Part shown: piece by piece, positions 31,176-40,630 of the stretch
Numbering within the stretch: the stretch's first letter is position 1
How the letters are laid out: every line of letters starts with the position of its first letter
Source of the DNA: Sanguibacter suarezii NBRC 16159
Lineage (GTDB): Bacteria > Actinomycetota > Actinomycetes > Actinomycetales > Cellulomonadaceae
NCBI RefSeq assembly: GCF_001552735.1
Contig: NZ_BCRT01000021.1
Span: 310,001-374,000 of the forward strand
DNA: 64,000 nt
Reading direction: 5' to 3'
Position numbers and translations under genes: made by a program
Notes under the pieces: model-generated
What the model was told of the DNA's origin: nothing
Database searches by the model: none
The model's input: only the letters and a program-made list of their open reading frames with translations

Positions 31176-33071
31176 CTACACGTCAGAGCCACATTTGGGT
31201 ACTAAATCGGTAGTCTTCACCCACAGGTCTTCGAGCGGAGTTGCCCGAATTGAGATCGGCCCGGGCAGATGCCCGGTCGTCACGTCATAACTGATCGTCA
31301 CCGACGCTCCGGGTATGAGTTGTGTCGTCACGACAGCGACCGCGAGCCCGTCGTGGACGTGGGACGAGAACCCCTGCGGTCCGTCACTGACTCGGACCGC
31401 ATCGATCAGTCCACCCTCAGGTGCGTAGAGGAGGACGTTCGTCCGCACCTCCCCCTCCGGGACCACGTTGCCACCCCCGGTCAGGTACGAGGGCAGGTCC
31501 GCTGCATCCGCCGGCGCCGTGCTGGTCAGGGTGACGTCCACGGTGACCGTGCGCGCGCCGGCGACGCACACGTCACTGCCCACGCTGACCTCCGCCCGGA
31601 GGTAGTGGCCCATCTTCGCTGCGGTGCCGTCGTTGAGATAGACGCCCAGCACGGGCGAGTCGCCGTCGGCGCCGCGAAGGTCCCCGGAGATCACCGTGCC
31701 GGTGAGGTGCACCTGCTCGTCCTCGTGCGCGGACCAGACCATGAGCCTGTCCTGGTCAGCCGCCTGGACGAGCGCGTCGACCATCGCCGAGGGGTCCCCC
31801 TGGCCCGAGGCGGCGGCGGCGAAGACCGTCGCGGCCGTCGCGTTGAAGAACAGGTCCTGCGCAGCCGGGTCGAAGATGCTCAGGTAGACCTGGTTGAGCA
31901 GCACCTGGCTCGCATTCTCAGCGGTCAGCGTGTCACCGGCCACCCGCGCGACGGGGCCGGGTGGCATCGGGACCGGGCCGGTGGCCCCCAGCACCAGCGC
32001 CAGCGTGCCGGGGTCCATGGACACGACCCCGTCGACCTCCCCGCCCACCTCCTGGGACCAGATCGACGCTGCGATCTGCGCCGAGCGGGGGAAGTCGGGG
32101 GTGAAGTTCACGTCTCGCATGTCAGCCCCGAGGTTGGTGCCGAACAATGACAGCTCCTCGGCGCTCAGCTCGACGACCGGGGCGGGCAGGTTGCCGAGAT
32201 CCCCGCCGGAGCGCTGGTCGACGATGGTGACCGCGCCGGCGTCGGCGCGCAGCAGCAGCACCGACCCGGGGATCCCCCCAGTCGCGCGCGGTTCGGCAGT
32301 GTTCTGGACGAGCAGCAGATAGTCGCGCGGCCCCTCGGCGCCGAGCATGGCGGGCAGCAGCACGACGGCCTTGACGGCCGTCTTCATGGTCGAGTCCACC
32401 CGGGCGAGCTGACTGCTCAGGTCCGCGACGGGCTCAGCGACGGCTGTGAGCAGACCGGTCGCGGGGAGCGCGTCGATGCGCGCCAGCTGGTCGCGGACGG
32501 ACGCCTGGGCGGCGAGCACGGTGGGTGCGGCAGCCGCGATGGGCGCGAGGTCGAGGCGACCGTCGACGAGCGCGAAGGACCCCGGGTCCACCTGGTCGAG
32601 CACCTCGAGCAGAGAGGGCAGGGTGCGCTGGGAGAGGTCATCGACGACCTCGCTGACCACCTGCACGGCGACCACGTTCTCCCCCAGACGCGGAATCTTC
32701 GTGGCGAGCCACCACTGCGGACCGTGCAACGCGTCACGGGCTGCAGTCGCGTGTCCCTGGAGATCAGCGAGAGTTGCTGAGCTCGTGGTGACGTCGCCAG
32801 CCAGCGCCTGCTCCTCGAAGGTCGAGACCAGCCCTGCTGCCTCCCGCAGGTCGTCGTAGGCGCTCAGTCCGTCAGCCGCCAACCATGCGCCCCAGCCGAT
32901 CACCAGTACCAGCACCCCGGTCGCGGTGAGCAGCACCCGGCGTGCGGTTCCACGCCGACGCTTACGGGCGTGTCGCCGCGTGGGGGCGTGGGTCGATCCG
33001 GTGGACTGGACCGGGCTGCGACCGGCCCCCTCGGGAATCTGCCACTGGCTGCCCCACTTCTCGTGCGTCAT
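31176..33071 (-). CDS. DUF4012 membrane-anchored protein
   Basis: A 631-residue protein with a basic cytoplasmic N-terminus (HARKRRRGTARR), one transmembrane helix (about 45-68) and a large extracellular DUF4012 region (segments YLLLVQNTAEPRATGGIPGS, DMRDVNFTPDFPRSAQIA). ATG 33071 has GGAG 6 nt upstream and is preferred over ATG 33095 or 33110. DUF4012 proteins are common near actinobacterial exopolysaccharide loci; their biochemical role is unknown. Location between the BY-kinase and LMW-phosphatase supports a role in polysaccharide or cell-wall work. Confidence 0.85.
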   Translation of the reverse strand: MTHEKWGSQWQIPEGAGRSPVQSTGSTHAPTRRHARKRRRGTARRVLLTATGVLVLVIGWGAWLAADGLSAYDDLREAAGLVSTFEEQALAGDVTTSSATLADLQGHATAARDALHGPQWWLATKIPRLGENVVAVQVVSEVVDDLSQRTLPSLLEVLDQVDPGSFALVDGRLDLAPIAAAAPTVLAAQASVRDQLARIDALPATGLLTAVAEPVADLSSQLARVDSTMKTAVKAVVLLPAMLGAEGPRDYLLLVQNTAEPRATGGIPGSVLLLRADAGAVTIVDQRSGGDLGNLPAPVVELSAEELSLFGTNLGADMRDVNFTPDFPRSAQIAASIWSQEVGGEVDGVVSMDPGTLALVLGATGPVPMPPGPVARVAGDTLTAENASQVLLNQVYLSIFDPAAQDLFFNATAATVFAAAASGQGDPSAMVDALVQAADQDRLMVWSAHEDEQVHLTGTVISGDLRGADGDSPVLGVYLNDGTAAKMGHYLRAEVSVGSDVCVAGARTVTVDVTLTSTAPADAADLPSYLTGGGNVVPEGEVRTNVLLYAPEGGLIDAVRVSDGPQGFSSHVHDGLAVAVVTTQLIPGASVTISYDVTTGHLPGPISIRATPLEDLWVKTTDLVPKCGSDV

Positions 33072-33237
33072 GGCGGTCTCCAGGTGGTCTGTCATCGGGC
33101 GTACAGGCACCGCGAGTGTAGCGGTGACCTGGTGTGACCTGGGCGGTCGTCAGGTGCGGGACACTAGAGCCCCGTCCCCGGGGGCGCCGCAGCGCGGCCC
33201 CATCTGGACCTCTTGGATGACAGAACTGGAGCCTGCC

Positions 33238-33816
33238 GTGCCCGAGCCCGTCCCCGTCGCCCCGTTCACCGTTCTCGCGGTATGCACCGGAAACATCTGC
33301 CGCTCCCCCGCCGTCGAGAGGCTGCTGGGCGCGGCGCTCGGTCCGGCGTCTGGCATCGAGGTGCGGTCCGCCGGGACCCGCGCCATGGTCGGGTCGGCGA
33401 TCCCCGCGGACATGGCCCGCCTCCTGGTCGCGGACGGCGTGTCCCCCGAGGGCTTTGCCGCCCGCCAGCTGACCGAGGCCATGCTGCGCGAGTCTCGGCT
33501 CGTGCTCGCGCTGACCCGGGAGCACCGCTCGCGGATCGTCGAGCTGTTCCCGGGTGCGGTCCGCCGGACCTTCACCGTCCGCGAGCTCGCGCGCCTCGCA
33601 GCGGGCGTGGCGCCGGGCGACCTCGGACCCGGCACGCCCGCCGAGCGGCTCGCTGCGCTGCTCCCGCTGGCCGCGGCTCAGCGCGGGCAGCGTCCCAGCA
33701 CTCCCGACGACGACGACGTCGTGGACCCGTACGGGAGGTCGGAGACGGTGTACGCGCAGTCCTTCGCCGAGCTCGCACCCGCCGTGCGTCAGATCGCGGC
33801 GACCGTCAGAGGGTGA
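33238..33816 (+). CDS. Low-molecular-weight protein tyrosine phosphatase
   Basis: A Wzb/Ptp-type phosphatase that would reverse BY-kinase phosphorylation. The P-loop CTGNICRS (C16 to R22 from the GTG start) begins the domain. The general-acid DPYGRS motif lies in the C-terminal part. GTG 33238 has GGAG 6 nt upstream and gives 192 residues; ATG 33217 is an alternative with no clear ribosome site. The frame upstream to 32926 is antisense to the DUF4012 gene. An insertion between residues about 120 and 155 (AAGVAPGDLGPGTPAERLAA) makes it longer than the 150-residue norm. Confidence 0.9.
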   Translation: MPEPVPVAPFTVLAVCTGNICRSPAVERLLGAALGPASGIEVRSAGTRAMVGSAIPADMARLLVADGVSPEGFAARQLTEAMLRESRLVLALTREHRSRIVELFPGAVRRTFTVRELARLAAGVAPGDLGPGTPAERLAALLPLAAAQRGQRPSTPDDDDVVDPYGRSETVYAQSFAELAPAVRQIAATVRG

Positions 33817-36800
33817 TGTCCCACGCGCTCCCGGCGACCAGGTCGCCGTGGCGCTGCCCGTCGCGCAACGCGATCTCGAGCAGATAGCGATCGGCCCACC
33901 GGCCCGCGGCCTGTGCGCAGGCCCGGGCCGGGGCCGACGCCGGCGCGCCCGCGCGCACGTGCAGCCCACCGTCCGCGGCGACCCACCAGTCGACGTCACG
34001 GCCGTCGACGCTGAGCTGAGCGTGCTCGGCCCACTGTCCCGGCACGCCGGGCACGAGCGTGCCGATCCATCCGGGGACGTCGCGGACTTGGGGCTCGGCG
34101 GTCCCGTCGACGTCGCCGTGGACGGAGGCACCCGCTGCGTCGGGCACCTCGCAGTCCAGCGCATCGGCCACTGCGCTGACGCGGTGCGGTCCGGTCACCG
34201 GGACCACCGCACGCACCTGCGCCCACATCGGCTGGTCGGTGACGACCACCTCCTCGGCTGCGGTGATCCGGGCGGTCGCGCCGTGCAGAGCGATGAGGGC
34301 GTCGGGCAACCGGTCGAGCTCGAGCCCGGCGGCGCAGGCATGCTCGAGCGCTCCCCACACCACGCGGGCCAGCGCCAGGTCGACGGCGGTGCCCGGCGTC
34401 GTCTCGCCGAGCGCGGCGAAGAAGCCGTCCCAGGCCACCGGGTCCGCGGGGGCCAGGAAGCTGGCCAGGTCTGCGTCGGTGCTCACTCCTCCCAGCACCC
34501 GGAGGAGCGCGGGGTCGGTGAGCTGGTCGAGCTCGGCAGGGCGCGGCGGGAGGATGGCCGCCACCGCCTGCGCCTCACCGGTGGCCCACGGCGCCCCGAA
34601 GGTGTCCCGCAGGTACCAGGCCGGATAGGACAGCGCCTCGTGGGCTCCGCCCGTCCCGGCCCGTACGCCGGTGCCCAGCGCCCGGTGGAGGTCTGCGTCG
34701 CGGGCGAGCAGGTCCATCACTGCCGGCCAGGCGTCGTCCTCGACGACGTCGAGGTCGGCGACGCTCCAGACCGCATCGACGATCTCGTCCGGCCCGAGCA
34801 CGGACTCGAGGTAGTCCTCGTAGTCGGACCACCCCGGTAGCGAGACCTCTGCGGCGTCGGGCGCGACGAGCTGAGCCGAGAGCGCGAAGCGGACGCCGAG
34901 CACCCGCGCGGTGGCCTCGGTCAGGCGCACGAGGCTCGCCGGGTCCACGACGGCGAGGTCGAGATGGTCGTCCGCCCAGCTGCCGGGCCACGACAGCTCC
35001 TCCGCGCGCTGCCAGGTGCCGTCCTCGTCCGGCAGCGGCACGAGGGAGAGCCAGCTCGGGAGGTCTGCCGGGGCGAGGTCATGGCCGGCGACCACGCGCT
35101 CGACGAGCATCAGCACGGCGGTGACGTCGTCCGTCTCGTCCGACTCCTCGACGTCGTGGCCCAGCAGCTCCTCGGCTGCCCGGCGCACCGCCCGCTCCAC
35201 TGCTGGCAGCGCCAGCACGGCAGGGTCGTCGTCCGGCAGGGCGCCGAGGCGGCGCAGCAACGGGTGTGCGGCGCCCGGGTGGACCACGCGGAGCCCGTCG
35301 AGCGCTGGTGGTTCGGCGCTCTGGCTCAGCACCAGCCCGTGCGCGCCGCGGACGGTGCCGCCGTCGGCGCAGGGGACGAGGATCGCGTCGAGAGCCTCGC
35401 GGACGGGTCGGTCGTCAGCAGAGGGGGCAAGGGCGTCGTAGAGGTCGCGCCACTGCCCCGGGGTCAGGCCGTCGGGCAGCGCGTCGACGATGTCAGCCAG
35501 GGTTCGCACCTGCATGCCGAGCAGCCGGGCAGCGCTCAGCCGGCGGCGATCCACCTCGATCACCCCGAGACCCGTGCGGGCCAGCGCGGCGACCAGGGCG
35601 GGGCTGCTCTCGCCGTCGATGACTGTCAGGTCGGTGGCCAGACGCCCGGAGAACACTGGAGCGGCACGCAGCTCGGAGATCGTCGCGTCGCACAGCTCGG
35701 CGTCCAGGCGCCCGCGGGGCAGCCCCGTGGGGACGAGGTCCAGGGGGTCCGGCACCTGCCGGGCCAGCTCGCCGAACGCCTCGGCTGCGGCGCGGACGAC
35801 GAACTGCGCGAGCGGTCCCTCGGCGACGTGCCGGCGCGAGGGATCGAGCGGGAAGGTGGCCAGGAGCAGAGCCGGGAGCGAGAGCGGCTCGTCGGTCGGG
35901 GTGGGCGCGTGCACCACGGCCCCGGTCACCGGGCGGCTCGGGTCGCGCGGGTATGCCCAGGTCACCGCCCACTGCGTGCGAGCCCGTTCCTCGACCGGGC
36001 GGTGCGCCAAGAGGTCCGCGGGCACGGCCCCGGTGCGGGTCACCGAGATCCACCGGGACTGGGCGTCGCTCAGCTCGCGCCGCTCGTGGCCGTCGTCGAC
36101 CTCGATGACGGCGAGGGCGGGCAAGGCGAGCAGGAGCGCGTCGTCGACCGCGGCGAGCTGCTGGCGGACCGCACCGACGGCCGTCGCGTCGCGCAGGACG
36201 AGGGTGACGACGGTGTCGAGGTCGGCGAGGTCGGCGAGGTCGGTGGTGCCGACGGTCGCTTCAGCGCCGGGCTGGTGGGCGGGCGCGGGGAAGGGCAGGC
36301 GCAGGACGGGGAGCGCGAGACCGCGGGCGTCGATCTGCTGGGCCAGGGCTGGTATCCCGGCCAGCGCCGGACGGCTCTGGTCCAGGCTGAACCGCACACC
36401 GCCCTCGCGGGAGGCGACCGTGATGTCGTCGGAGACGGACCGCACCGCGGCGAACCCGACGCCGAAGCGCCCGACGGCCCCGGCACTCGCCGCCGGGGTT
36501 GCGTCGGTCGTCGCGTAAGTCGTCGCGCCGGCCGTCGCACCGGTCTTCGCGGAGGCGCGCAGCGAGGACAGCGACGCGACACCGTCGGCGTCCAGGCCGG
36601 TGCCGGTGTTCGCAGCGATGAGACGGACGCCGTGGGCGTCCTCGACGAGCCGGAGCACGAGGCGACCAGCCACACCTGCCCGGGCCGCGGCGTCGGCGGC
36701 GTTCTGGGCGAGCTCGACGATCACGCGGTCCCGGTAGTAACCGGTCGCGTGGTCCTCCTCGGTGTTCGCGTCCTCGCGGAACCGGGCCGGTGACCGCTCC

Positions 36801-36856
36801 CACGCAGTCAGGACCGCCGAGCGCAGCTCGGCGGTCCTGAACGGGTCGGTCGTCAT
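33806..36856 (-). CDS. Sacsin/HSP90-like N-terminal ATPase domain protein
   Basis: A 1016-residue cytoplasmic protein with a GHKL ATPase fold at the N-terminus. ELAQNAADAA (about 48-57) is the N-box, an ANTGTGLDADGV-like G1 region follows, and GRFGVGFAAVRSVSD (about 128-142) is the G2 box. This arrangement is that of sacsin-type repeat regions. The remaining 800 residues are acidic, Leu/Ala/Asp-rich and have no motif that I recognise. It overlaps the phosphatase gene tail by 11 bp (convergent). Homologues are widespread in Actinobacteria next to DUF3027 genes, with unknown substrate; a chaperone-like or DNA-end role are both possible. Confidence 0.8.
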   Translation of the reverse strand: MTTDPFRTAELRSAVLTAWERSPARFREDANTEEDHATGYYRDRVIVELAQNAADAAARAGVAGRLVLRLVEDAHGVRLIAANTGTGLDADGVASLSSLRASAKTGATAGATTYATTDATPAASAGAVGRFGVGFAAVRSVSDDITVASREGGVRFSLDQSRPALAGIPALAQQIDARGLALPVLRLPFPAPAHQPGAEATVGTTDLADLADLDTVVTLVLRDATAVGAVRQQLAAVDDALLLALPALAVIEVDDGHERRELSDAQSRWISVTRTGAVPADLLAHRPVEERARTQWAVTWAYPRDPSRPVTGAVVHAPTPTDEPLSLPALLLATFPLDPSRRHVAEGPLAQFVVRAAAEAFGELARQVPDPLDLVPTGLPRGRLDAELCDATISELRAAPVFSGRLATDLTVIDGESSPALVAALARTGLGVIEVDRRRLSAARLLGMQVRTLADIVDALPDGLTPGQWRDLYDALAPSADDRPVREALDAILVPCADGGTVRGAHGLVLSQSAEPPALDGLRVVHPGAAHPLLRRLGALPDDDPAVLALPAVERAVRRAAEELLGHDVEESDETDDVTAVLMLVERVVAGHDLAPADLPSWLSLVPLPDEDGTWQRAEELSWPGSWADDHLDLAVVDPASLVRLTEATARVLGVRFALSAQLVAPDAAEVSLPGWSDYEDYLESVLGPDEIVDAVWSVADLDVVEDDAWPAVMDLLARDADLHRALGTGVRAGTGGAHEALSYPAWYLRDTFGAPWATGEAQAVAAILPPRPAELDQLTDPALLRVLGGVSTDADLASFLAPADPVAWDGFFAALGETTPGTAVDLALARVVWGALEHACAAGLELDRLPDALIALHGATARITAAEEVVVTDQPMWAQVRAVVPVTGPHRVSAVADALDCEVPDAAGASVHGDVDGTAEPQVRDVPGWIGTLVPGVPGQWAEHAQLSVDGRDVDWWVAADGGLHVRAGAPASAPARACAQAAGRWADRYLLEIALRDGQRHGDLVAGSAWDITL

Positions 36857-36880
36857 CGGTGGCTCGTCATGGCCGACGGG

Positions 36881-37732
36881 TCACTGCTCGGCTGCCGGGG
36901 CCTGCTCTGCCGGAGCCTGCTCTGCGTCGGCCGGCACGACGACCTGCTCGACGATCTCGAGCTGCATCTCGTTGATCACCGGGGCGGAGTCCGGCCAGTC
37001 GGTGGGGTGAGCCGGGACGTCCGTCTCCGAGTGCGCCCCGCAGCCGTGGTCGTAGGAGACGACCTTGCCGTCGTCGGGCGACCACTCGTTGACGCACACG
37101 CCGAAGACCTGGCCCAGCGCGCCCTGCAGCGGGACCAAGAAACCGCAGGTCCCACAGCCGGCAGCGGACTGGATGGCGCCGGGGGTCGTGGGGCCGTGAG
37201 AGCCCTCGTACCAGCGCTGCGCGGCCTCGTTGCGGCCCTCGGGTGACAGGACGCGGACGCGGGCCAGAGCCAGCTCCTCGATCGCGACGCGATCTTCTTC
37301 CTCGTCACCGGTCGGGGTGTAGCCCGGCTCCAGGCGTGGGTCGTCCGGCTGGAAGGGCAGCACGTCGCCAGGACCGATGTCGCCGGGGCGCAGGCGCTCC
37401 GACCACGGCAGCCACTCAGGGGCGAGGATCGCGTCGTCGCCCGGAAGGAGCTCGACCTCGCACACCGTGGCGTTCTTCGCCCGGGGAGCCCGGGCCAGGG
37501 TGACCGTCCAGTGCCATCCCCGGTAGCCGCGCATGGTGCACGCGAAGCTGTGCGAGACGAGCCGGTCCGCGTCCATCGTGGCACCGAGGTGCTCACCGAC
37601 GTCCGAGGGGTGCTCAGCCGTCTCCTGGGCAGCGTGGAGTGCAACCTCGACGGCCCCCATAAGGACGGCGTCTGGCTTTGGCCGAGACGCCCGCGTTCGC
37701 GGGGCCGAGCCGGTGGCAGGTGCTGCTGACAT
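36881..37732 (-). CDS. DUF3027 family protein
   Basis: A conserved actinobacterial protein of unknown function, 283 residues. Recognisable family segments are GWHWTVTLARAPRAKNATVC and LPWSERLRPGDIGPGDVLP. A Cys-rich strip (GCGTCGF, then FGVCVNEWSPDDGKVVSYDH, then GCGAHSE) may bind zinc. The C-terminus is an Ala/Glu/Pro-rich tail with QAPAEQAPAAEQ repeats. It lies 24 bp upstream of the sacsin-like gene and just after the cold-shock gene, so it is likely part of the same operon. Confidence 0.85.
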   Translation of the reverse strand: MSAAPATGSAPRTRASRPKPDAVLMGAVEVALHAAQETAEHPSDVGEHLGATMDADRLVSHSFACTMRGYRGWHWTVTLARAPRAKNATVCEVELLPGDDAILAPEWLPWSERLRPGDIGPGDVLPFQPDDPRLEPGYTPTGDEEEDRVAIEELALARVRVLSPEGRNEAAQRWYEGSHGPTTPGAIQSAAGCGTCGFLVPLQGALGQVFGVCVNEWSPDDGKVVSYDHGCGAHSETDVPAHPTDWPDSAPVINEMQLEIVEQVVVPADAEQAPAEQAPAAEQ

Positions 37733-37737
37733 GTGTT

Positions 37738-38121
37738 CTACGCCTCGATGTCGTCCGCGACGGCTCGGAGGACCGTGGCGACCTTGGTCGCCGCTGCCTT
37801 CTCTGGGTAGCGTCCCCGTCGCAACGAGTTCCCCAAGCCGTCCAAGAGTTTGATGAGATCCTCGACGATGACCGCCATGTCGTCAGCGGGTTTGCGCTGC
37901 GCCTTGGCGACCGAGGGCACGGGGTCCAGGAACGTCACGGAGAGAGCCTGCGGGCCCTTGCGTCCGTCGGCCACGCCGAACTCGACCTTGGCTCCCGGCT
38001 TGGGCGCAGTGACGCCCTCAGGCAGCGCGGAGGCGTGCAGGAACACCTGCTCGCCGTCATCGCTGGCGATGAAACCGAAACCGCGTTCTGCATCGAAGAA
38101 CTTGACCTTGCCGGTGGGCAC
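37738..38121 (-). CDS. Cold-shock domain protein with C-terminal extension
   Basis: The first 67 residues are a cold-shock (OB-fold) domain with RNP1 GFGFI and RNP2-like VFLHASAL, which bind single-stranded nucleic acid. A second, helical region of about 60 residues (SVAKAQRKPADDMAVIVEDL, ATKVATVLRAVADDIEA) is absent from CspA-type proteins but is seen in some actinobacterial homologues. Total 127 residues. It is followed 5 bp later by DUF3027. Confidence 0.92.
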   Translation of the reverse strand: MPTGKVKFFDAERGFGFIASDDGEQVFLHASALPEGVTAPKPGAKVEFGVADGRKGPQALSVTFLDPVPSVAKAQRKPADDMAVIVEDLIKLLDGLGNSLRRGRYPEKAAATKVATVLRAVADDIEA

Positions 38122-38248
38122 GTGAAACCTCGGAGTGCTCGTCGGGATATGACCTCACAGGGTATCGGACCAGAGCCCAACAGTGAGTCTCGATCATTAT
38201 CCGCGCAGAACGGGCCAGTCGCCTAACCAGCGGCGCGCCCCGCGCGCG

Positions 38249-39565
38249 TCACGGACGGCCCAGGCCGTAGTACGTCCACCCGGCAGAACGCCACTTGGCA
38301 GGGTTGAGGACGTTGCGTCCGTCGATGATCACGGGGGCGTTGACCAGCGTGGCTGTCTCCACCGGGTCGAGGATGACGAACTCGCGCCACTCGGTGACGA
38401 GCACGACGAGGTCTGCCCCCTTGAGCGCGCCGTCGATCTGCTCGGCCTGCTTGAGGGTCGGGTGCAGGCGCGCGAGCGGTGGGAGCGCTGCGGGGTCGGT
38501 GACCACCACGTCGGCGCCGAGCGCGCTCAGCCGAGTTGCGACCTCGACGGCGGGTGAGTCACGGAGGTCGTCGGAGTGCGGCTTGAACGCGGCGCCGAGG
38601 ATGGTCACCTTCGCCCCGGGGAGCCTGTCTCCGAGCGCTTCTTGTGCGAGGTGGACCACGCGGTCGCGGCGGCGCAGGTTGATCTTGTCCACCTCACGGA
38701 GGAACCCGACGGAGTCGTGGGCGCCGAGCTCGTCGGCGCGGGCGGTAAAGGCGCGGATGTCCTTGGGCAGGCACCCTCCCCCGAACCCGACGCCAGCCTG
38801 GAGGAACTTCTTGCCGATCCGGTCATCCATGCCGATAGCACCGGCCAGCTGGGTGACATCCGCTCCGGTGAGCTCGCAGATCTCGGCCATGGCGTTGATG
38901 AAGGAGATCTTCGTGGCGAGGAAGGAGTTGGCGGCCACCTTGACGAGCTCGGCGGTGGCGTAGTCAGTTGTCAGGCGGGGGATCTTGCGGCGCAGCTGGT
39001 CGGCGTAGACCTCGTCGAGGACCTCGCGCGCGGCCTCACCGGCGGGGCCTTGTGGGAGGCCGTAGACGATGCGGTCCGGGGACAGGGTGTCGTTGACTGC
39101 GTACCCCTCGCGCAGGAACTCGGGGTTCCAGATAAGCGTGGAGCCGACCGCCTCGAGCTGGGCGGCGAGGCGGGCGGCGGTGCCGACCGGGACGGTGGAC
39201 TTGCCCACGACGATGGGGGTGCGTCCGCTCGCCTTGTTCAGCTCGACTAGTGCCGTGACGGAGGCGTCGACGTAGGTCATGTCTGCTGCGTCGCTGCCTG
39301 GGAGTTGGGGGGTTCCGACGCAGACGAAGTGGACTTGAGCATCGGCCGTGCGGGCGATGTCGGTGGTGAACGTGAGGCGACCGCAGTCCAAGGCGCGAGC
39401 GAGCAGCTCGGGGAAGCCGGGCTCGTGGAAGGGTGCCCGCCCCTCGGCCAACGCGGCAATCTTGCCTGGATCGACGTCCACGCCGACCACGTGGTGTCCG
39501 AGGTCTGCCATACAGGCAGCGTGCACGGCACCGAGGTAGCCACAACCGATCACTGAGATACGCAT
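38249..39565 (-). CDS. ugd: UDP-glucose 6-dehydrogenase
   Basis: This enzyme oxidises UDP-glucose to UDP-glucuronate for polysaccharide synthesis. The 438-residue product has the Rossmann start (ISVIGCGYLGAVHAACMADL), the substrate-binding NPEFLREG segment and the catalytic Cys in FGGGCLPKDIRAF. A C-terminal UDP-binding domain contains LGAAFKPHSDDLRDSPAVEV. It is the last gene of the exopolysaccharide block on this strand, 81 bp after fcl. GC content is at the genome level, unlike the genes upstream. Confidence 0.96.
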   Translation of the reverse strand: MRISVIGCGYLGAVHAACMADLGHHVVGVDVDPGKIAALAEGRAPFHEPGFPELLARALDCGRLTFTTDIARTADAQVHFVCVGTPQLPGSDAADMTYVDASVTALVELNKASGRTPIVVGKSTVPVGTAARLAAQLEAVGSTLIWNPEFLREGYAVNDTLSPDRIVYGLPQGPAGEAAREVLDEVYADQLRRKIPRLTTDYATAELVKVAANSFLATKISFINAMAEICELTGADVTQLAGAIGMDDRIGKKFLQAGVGFGGGCLPKDIRAFTARADELGAHDSVGFLREVDKINLRRRDRVVHLAQEALGDRLPGAKVTILGAAFKPHSDDLRDSPAVEVATRLSALGADVVVTDPAALPPLARLHPTLKQAEQIDGALKGADLVVLVTEWREFVILDPVETATLVNAPVIIDGRNVLNPAKWRSAGWTYYGLGRP

Positions 39566-39646
39566 CTGAGTACCGCTCTCGCTAGCAGGTGCGTCTCGTC
39601 CGCACCCTCATCCAGGACTACTTCTCACACGACCGCGTCAGCAGCG

Positions 39647-40630
39647 CTACTTCCCACGGACTTCACTTGCATGCTGGTGGTACCAGTCCACAGTGGACTT
39701 CAGTCCGTCTTCAAGCGAAATCTTCGAGCGCCAGCCCGCCTCTGCCAACAGCGTGACGTCGAGGAGCTTCTGCGGCGTTCCATCGGGCTTCGACGTGTCC
39801 CAGGCAGTCCGCCCCTCGTAGCCGACTACCCGTGCGACGGTCTCTGCGATCTCACGGATGCTCACGTCGACGCCTGTCCCCACATTTACCTGCTGCGGGC
39901 CGTCGTAGTGCTCAAGCAGGTGCAGACAAGCGCTTGCCAAATCATCTACGTGCAGAAACTCTCTGCGCGGCGTTCCCGTCCCCCAGTTGGTCACAGACCC
40001 CGCACCCGAACGGGCTGCGTCGTCATACCGCCGGATCAAAGCCGGAAGCACGTGCGATCCCGTTGGAGAGAAATTATCGTTCGGCCCGTAGAGGTTGGTC
40101 GGCATGGCACTGATCCACGGCAGACCGTACTGACGTCGCACCGCCTGCACATGCAAGATTCCCGCGATCTTCGCGATCGCATAGGCATCGTTGGTCGGTT
40201 CAAGAAGACCCGTGAGCAACGAGTCTTCTCGGATGGGCTGCTCTGCAAACTTGGGATAGATACACGAAGAACCAAGAAATAGGACGCGCTCGACGTCGTG
40301 CGCGAGAGCTGCATCAAGCACATTAGTCTGGATTCGGAGATTGTCCGACAAGAAGTCGACGGGCATGGTGCTATTTGCCAGAATCCCACCGACCTTTGCT
40401 GCTGCGACTACCACATATCGCGGCTTGACCTCTTCGAAGAATTCAAAGACACTTTCACGCTTTTTGAGGTCCAGCTCACTAGATGATTTGCCCACCAAGT
40501 TGTGGAAGCCCTCTGCTTCCAGCAAGCGCCAGACCGCCGACCCGACGAGCCCTCTGTGACCAGCAACATAGAAGGTCCCGGCACGGTCCAACGGTCCTGG
40601 CGTGTAAACGTCCTGGGATCGCGTAGTCAC
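39647..40630 (-). CDS. fcl: GDP-L-fucose synthase
   Basis: This enzyme converts GDP-4-keto-6-deoxymannose to GDP-L-fucose (epimerase and reductase). GTG 40630 overlaps the gmd stop (GTGA) and gives 327 residues; the frame to 40669 adds a non-conserved leader. It has the short-chain dehydrogenase motif [10 protein letters not shown], the YAIAK catalytic Tyr-Lys pair and family segments [21 protein letters not shown] and [11 protein letters not shown]. It acts directly after Gmd. Confidence 0.96.
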   Translation of the reverse strand: MTTRSQDVYTPGPLDRAGTFYVAGHRGLVGSAVWRLLEAEGFHNLVGKSSSELDLKKRESVFEFFEEVKPRYVVVAAAKVGGILANSTMPVDFLSDNLRIQTNVLDAALAHDVERVLFLGSSCIYPKFAEQPIREDSLLTGLLEPTNDAYAIAKIAGILHVQAVRRQYGLPWISAMPTNLYGPNDNFSPTGSHVLPALIRRYDDAARSGAGSVTNWGTGTPRREFLHVDDLASACLHLLEHYDGPQQVNVGTGVDVSIREIAETVARVVGYEGRTAWDTSKPDGTPQKLLDVTLLAEAGWRSKISLEDGLKSTVDWYHQHASEVRGK

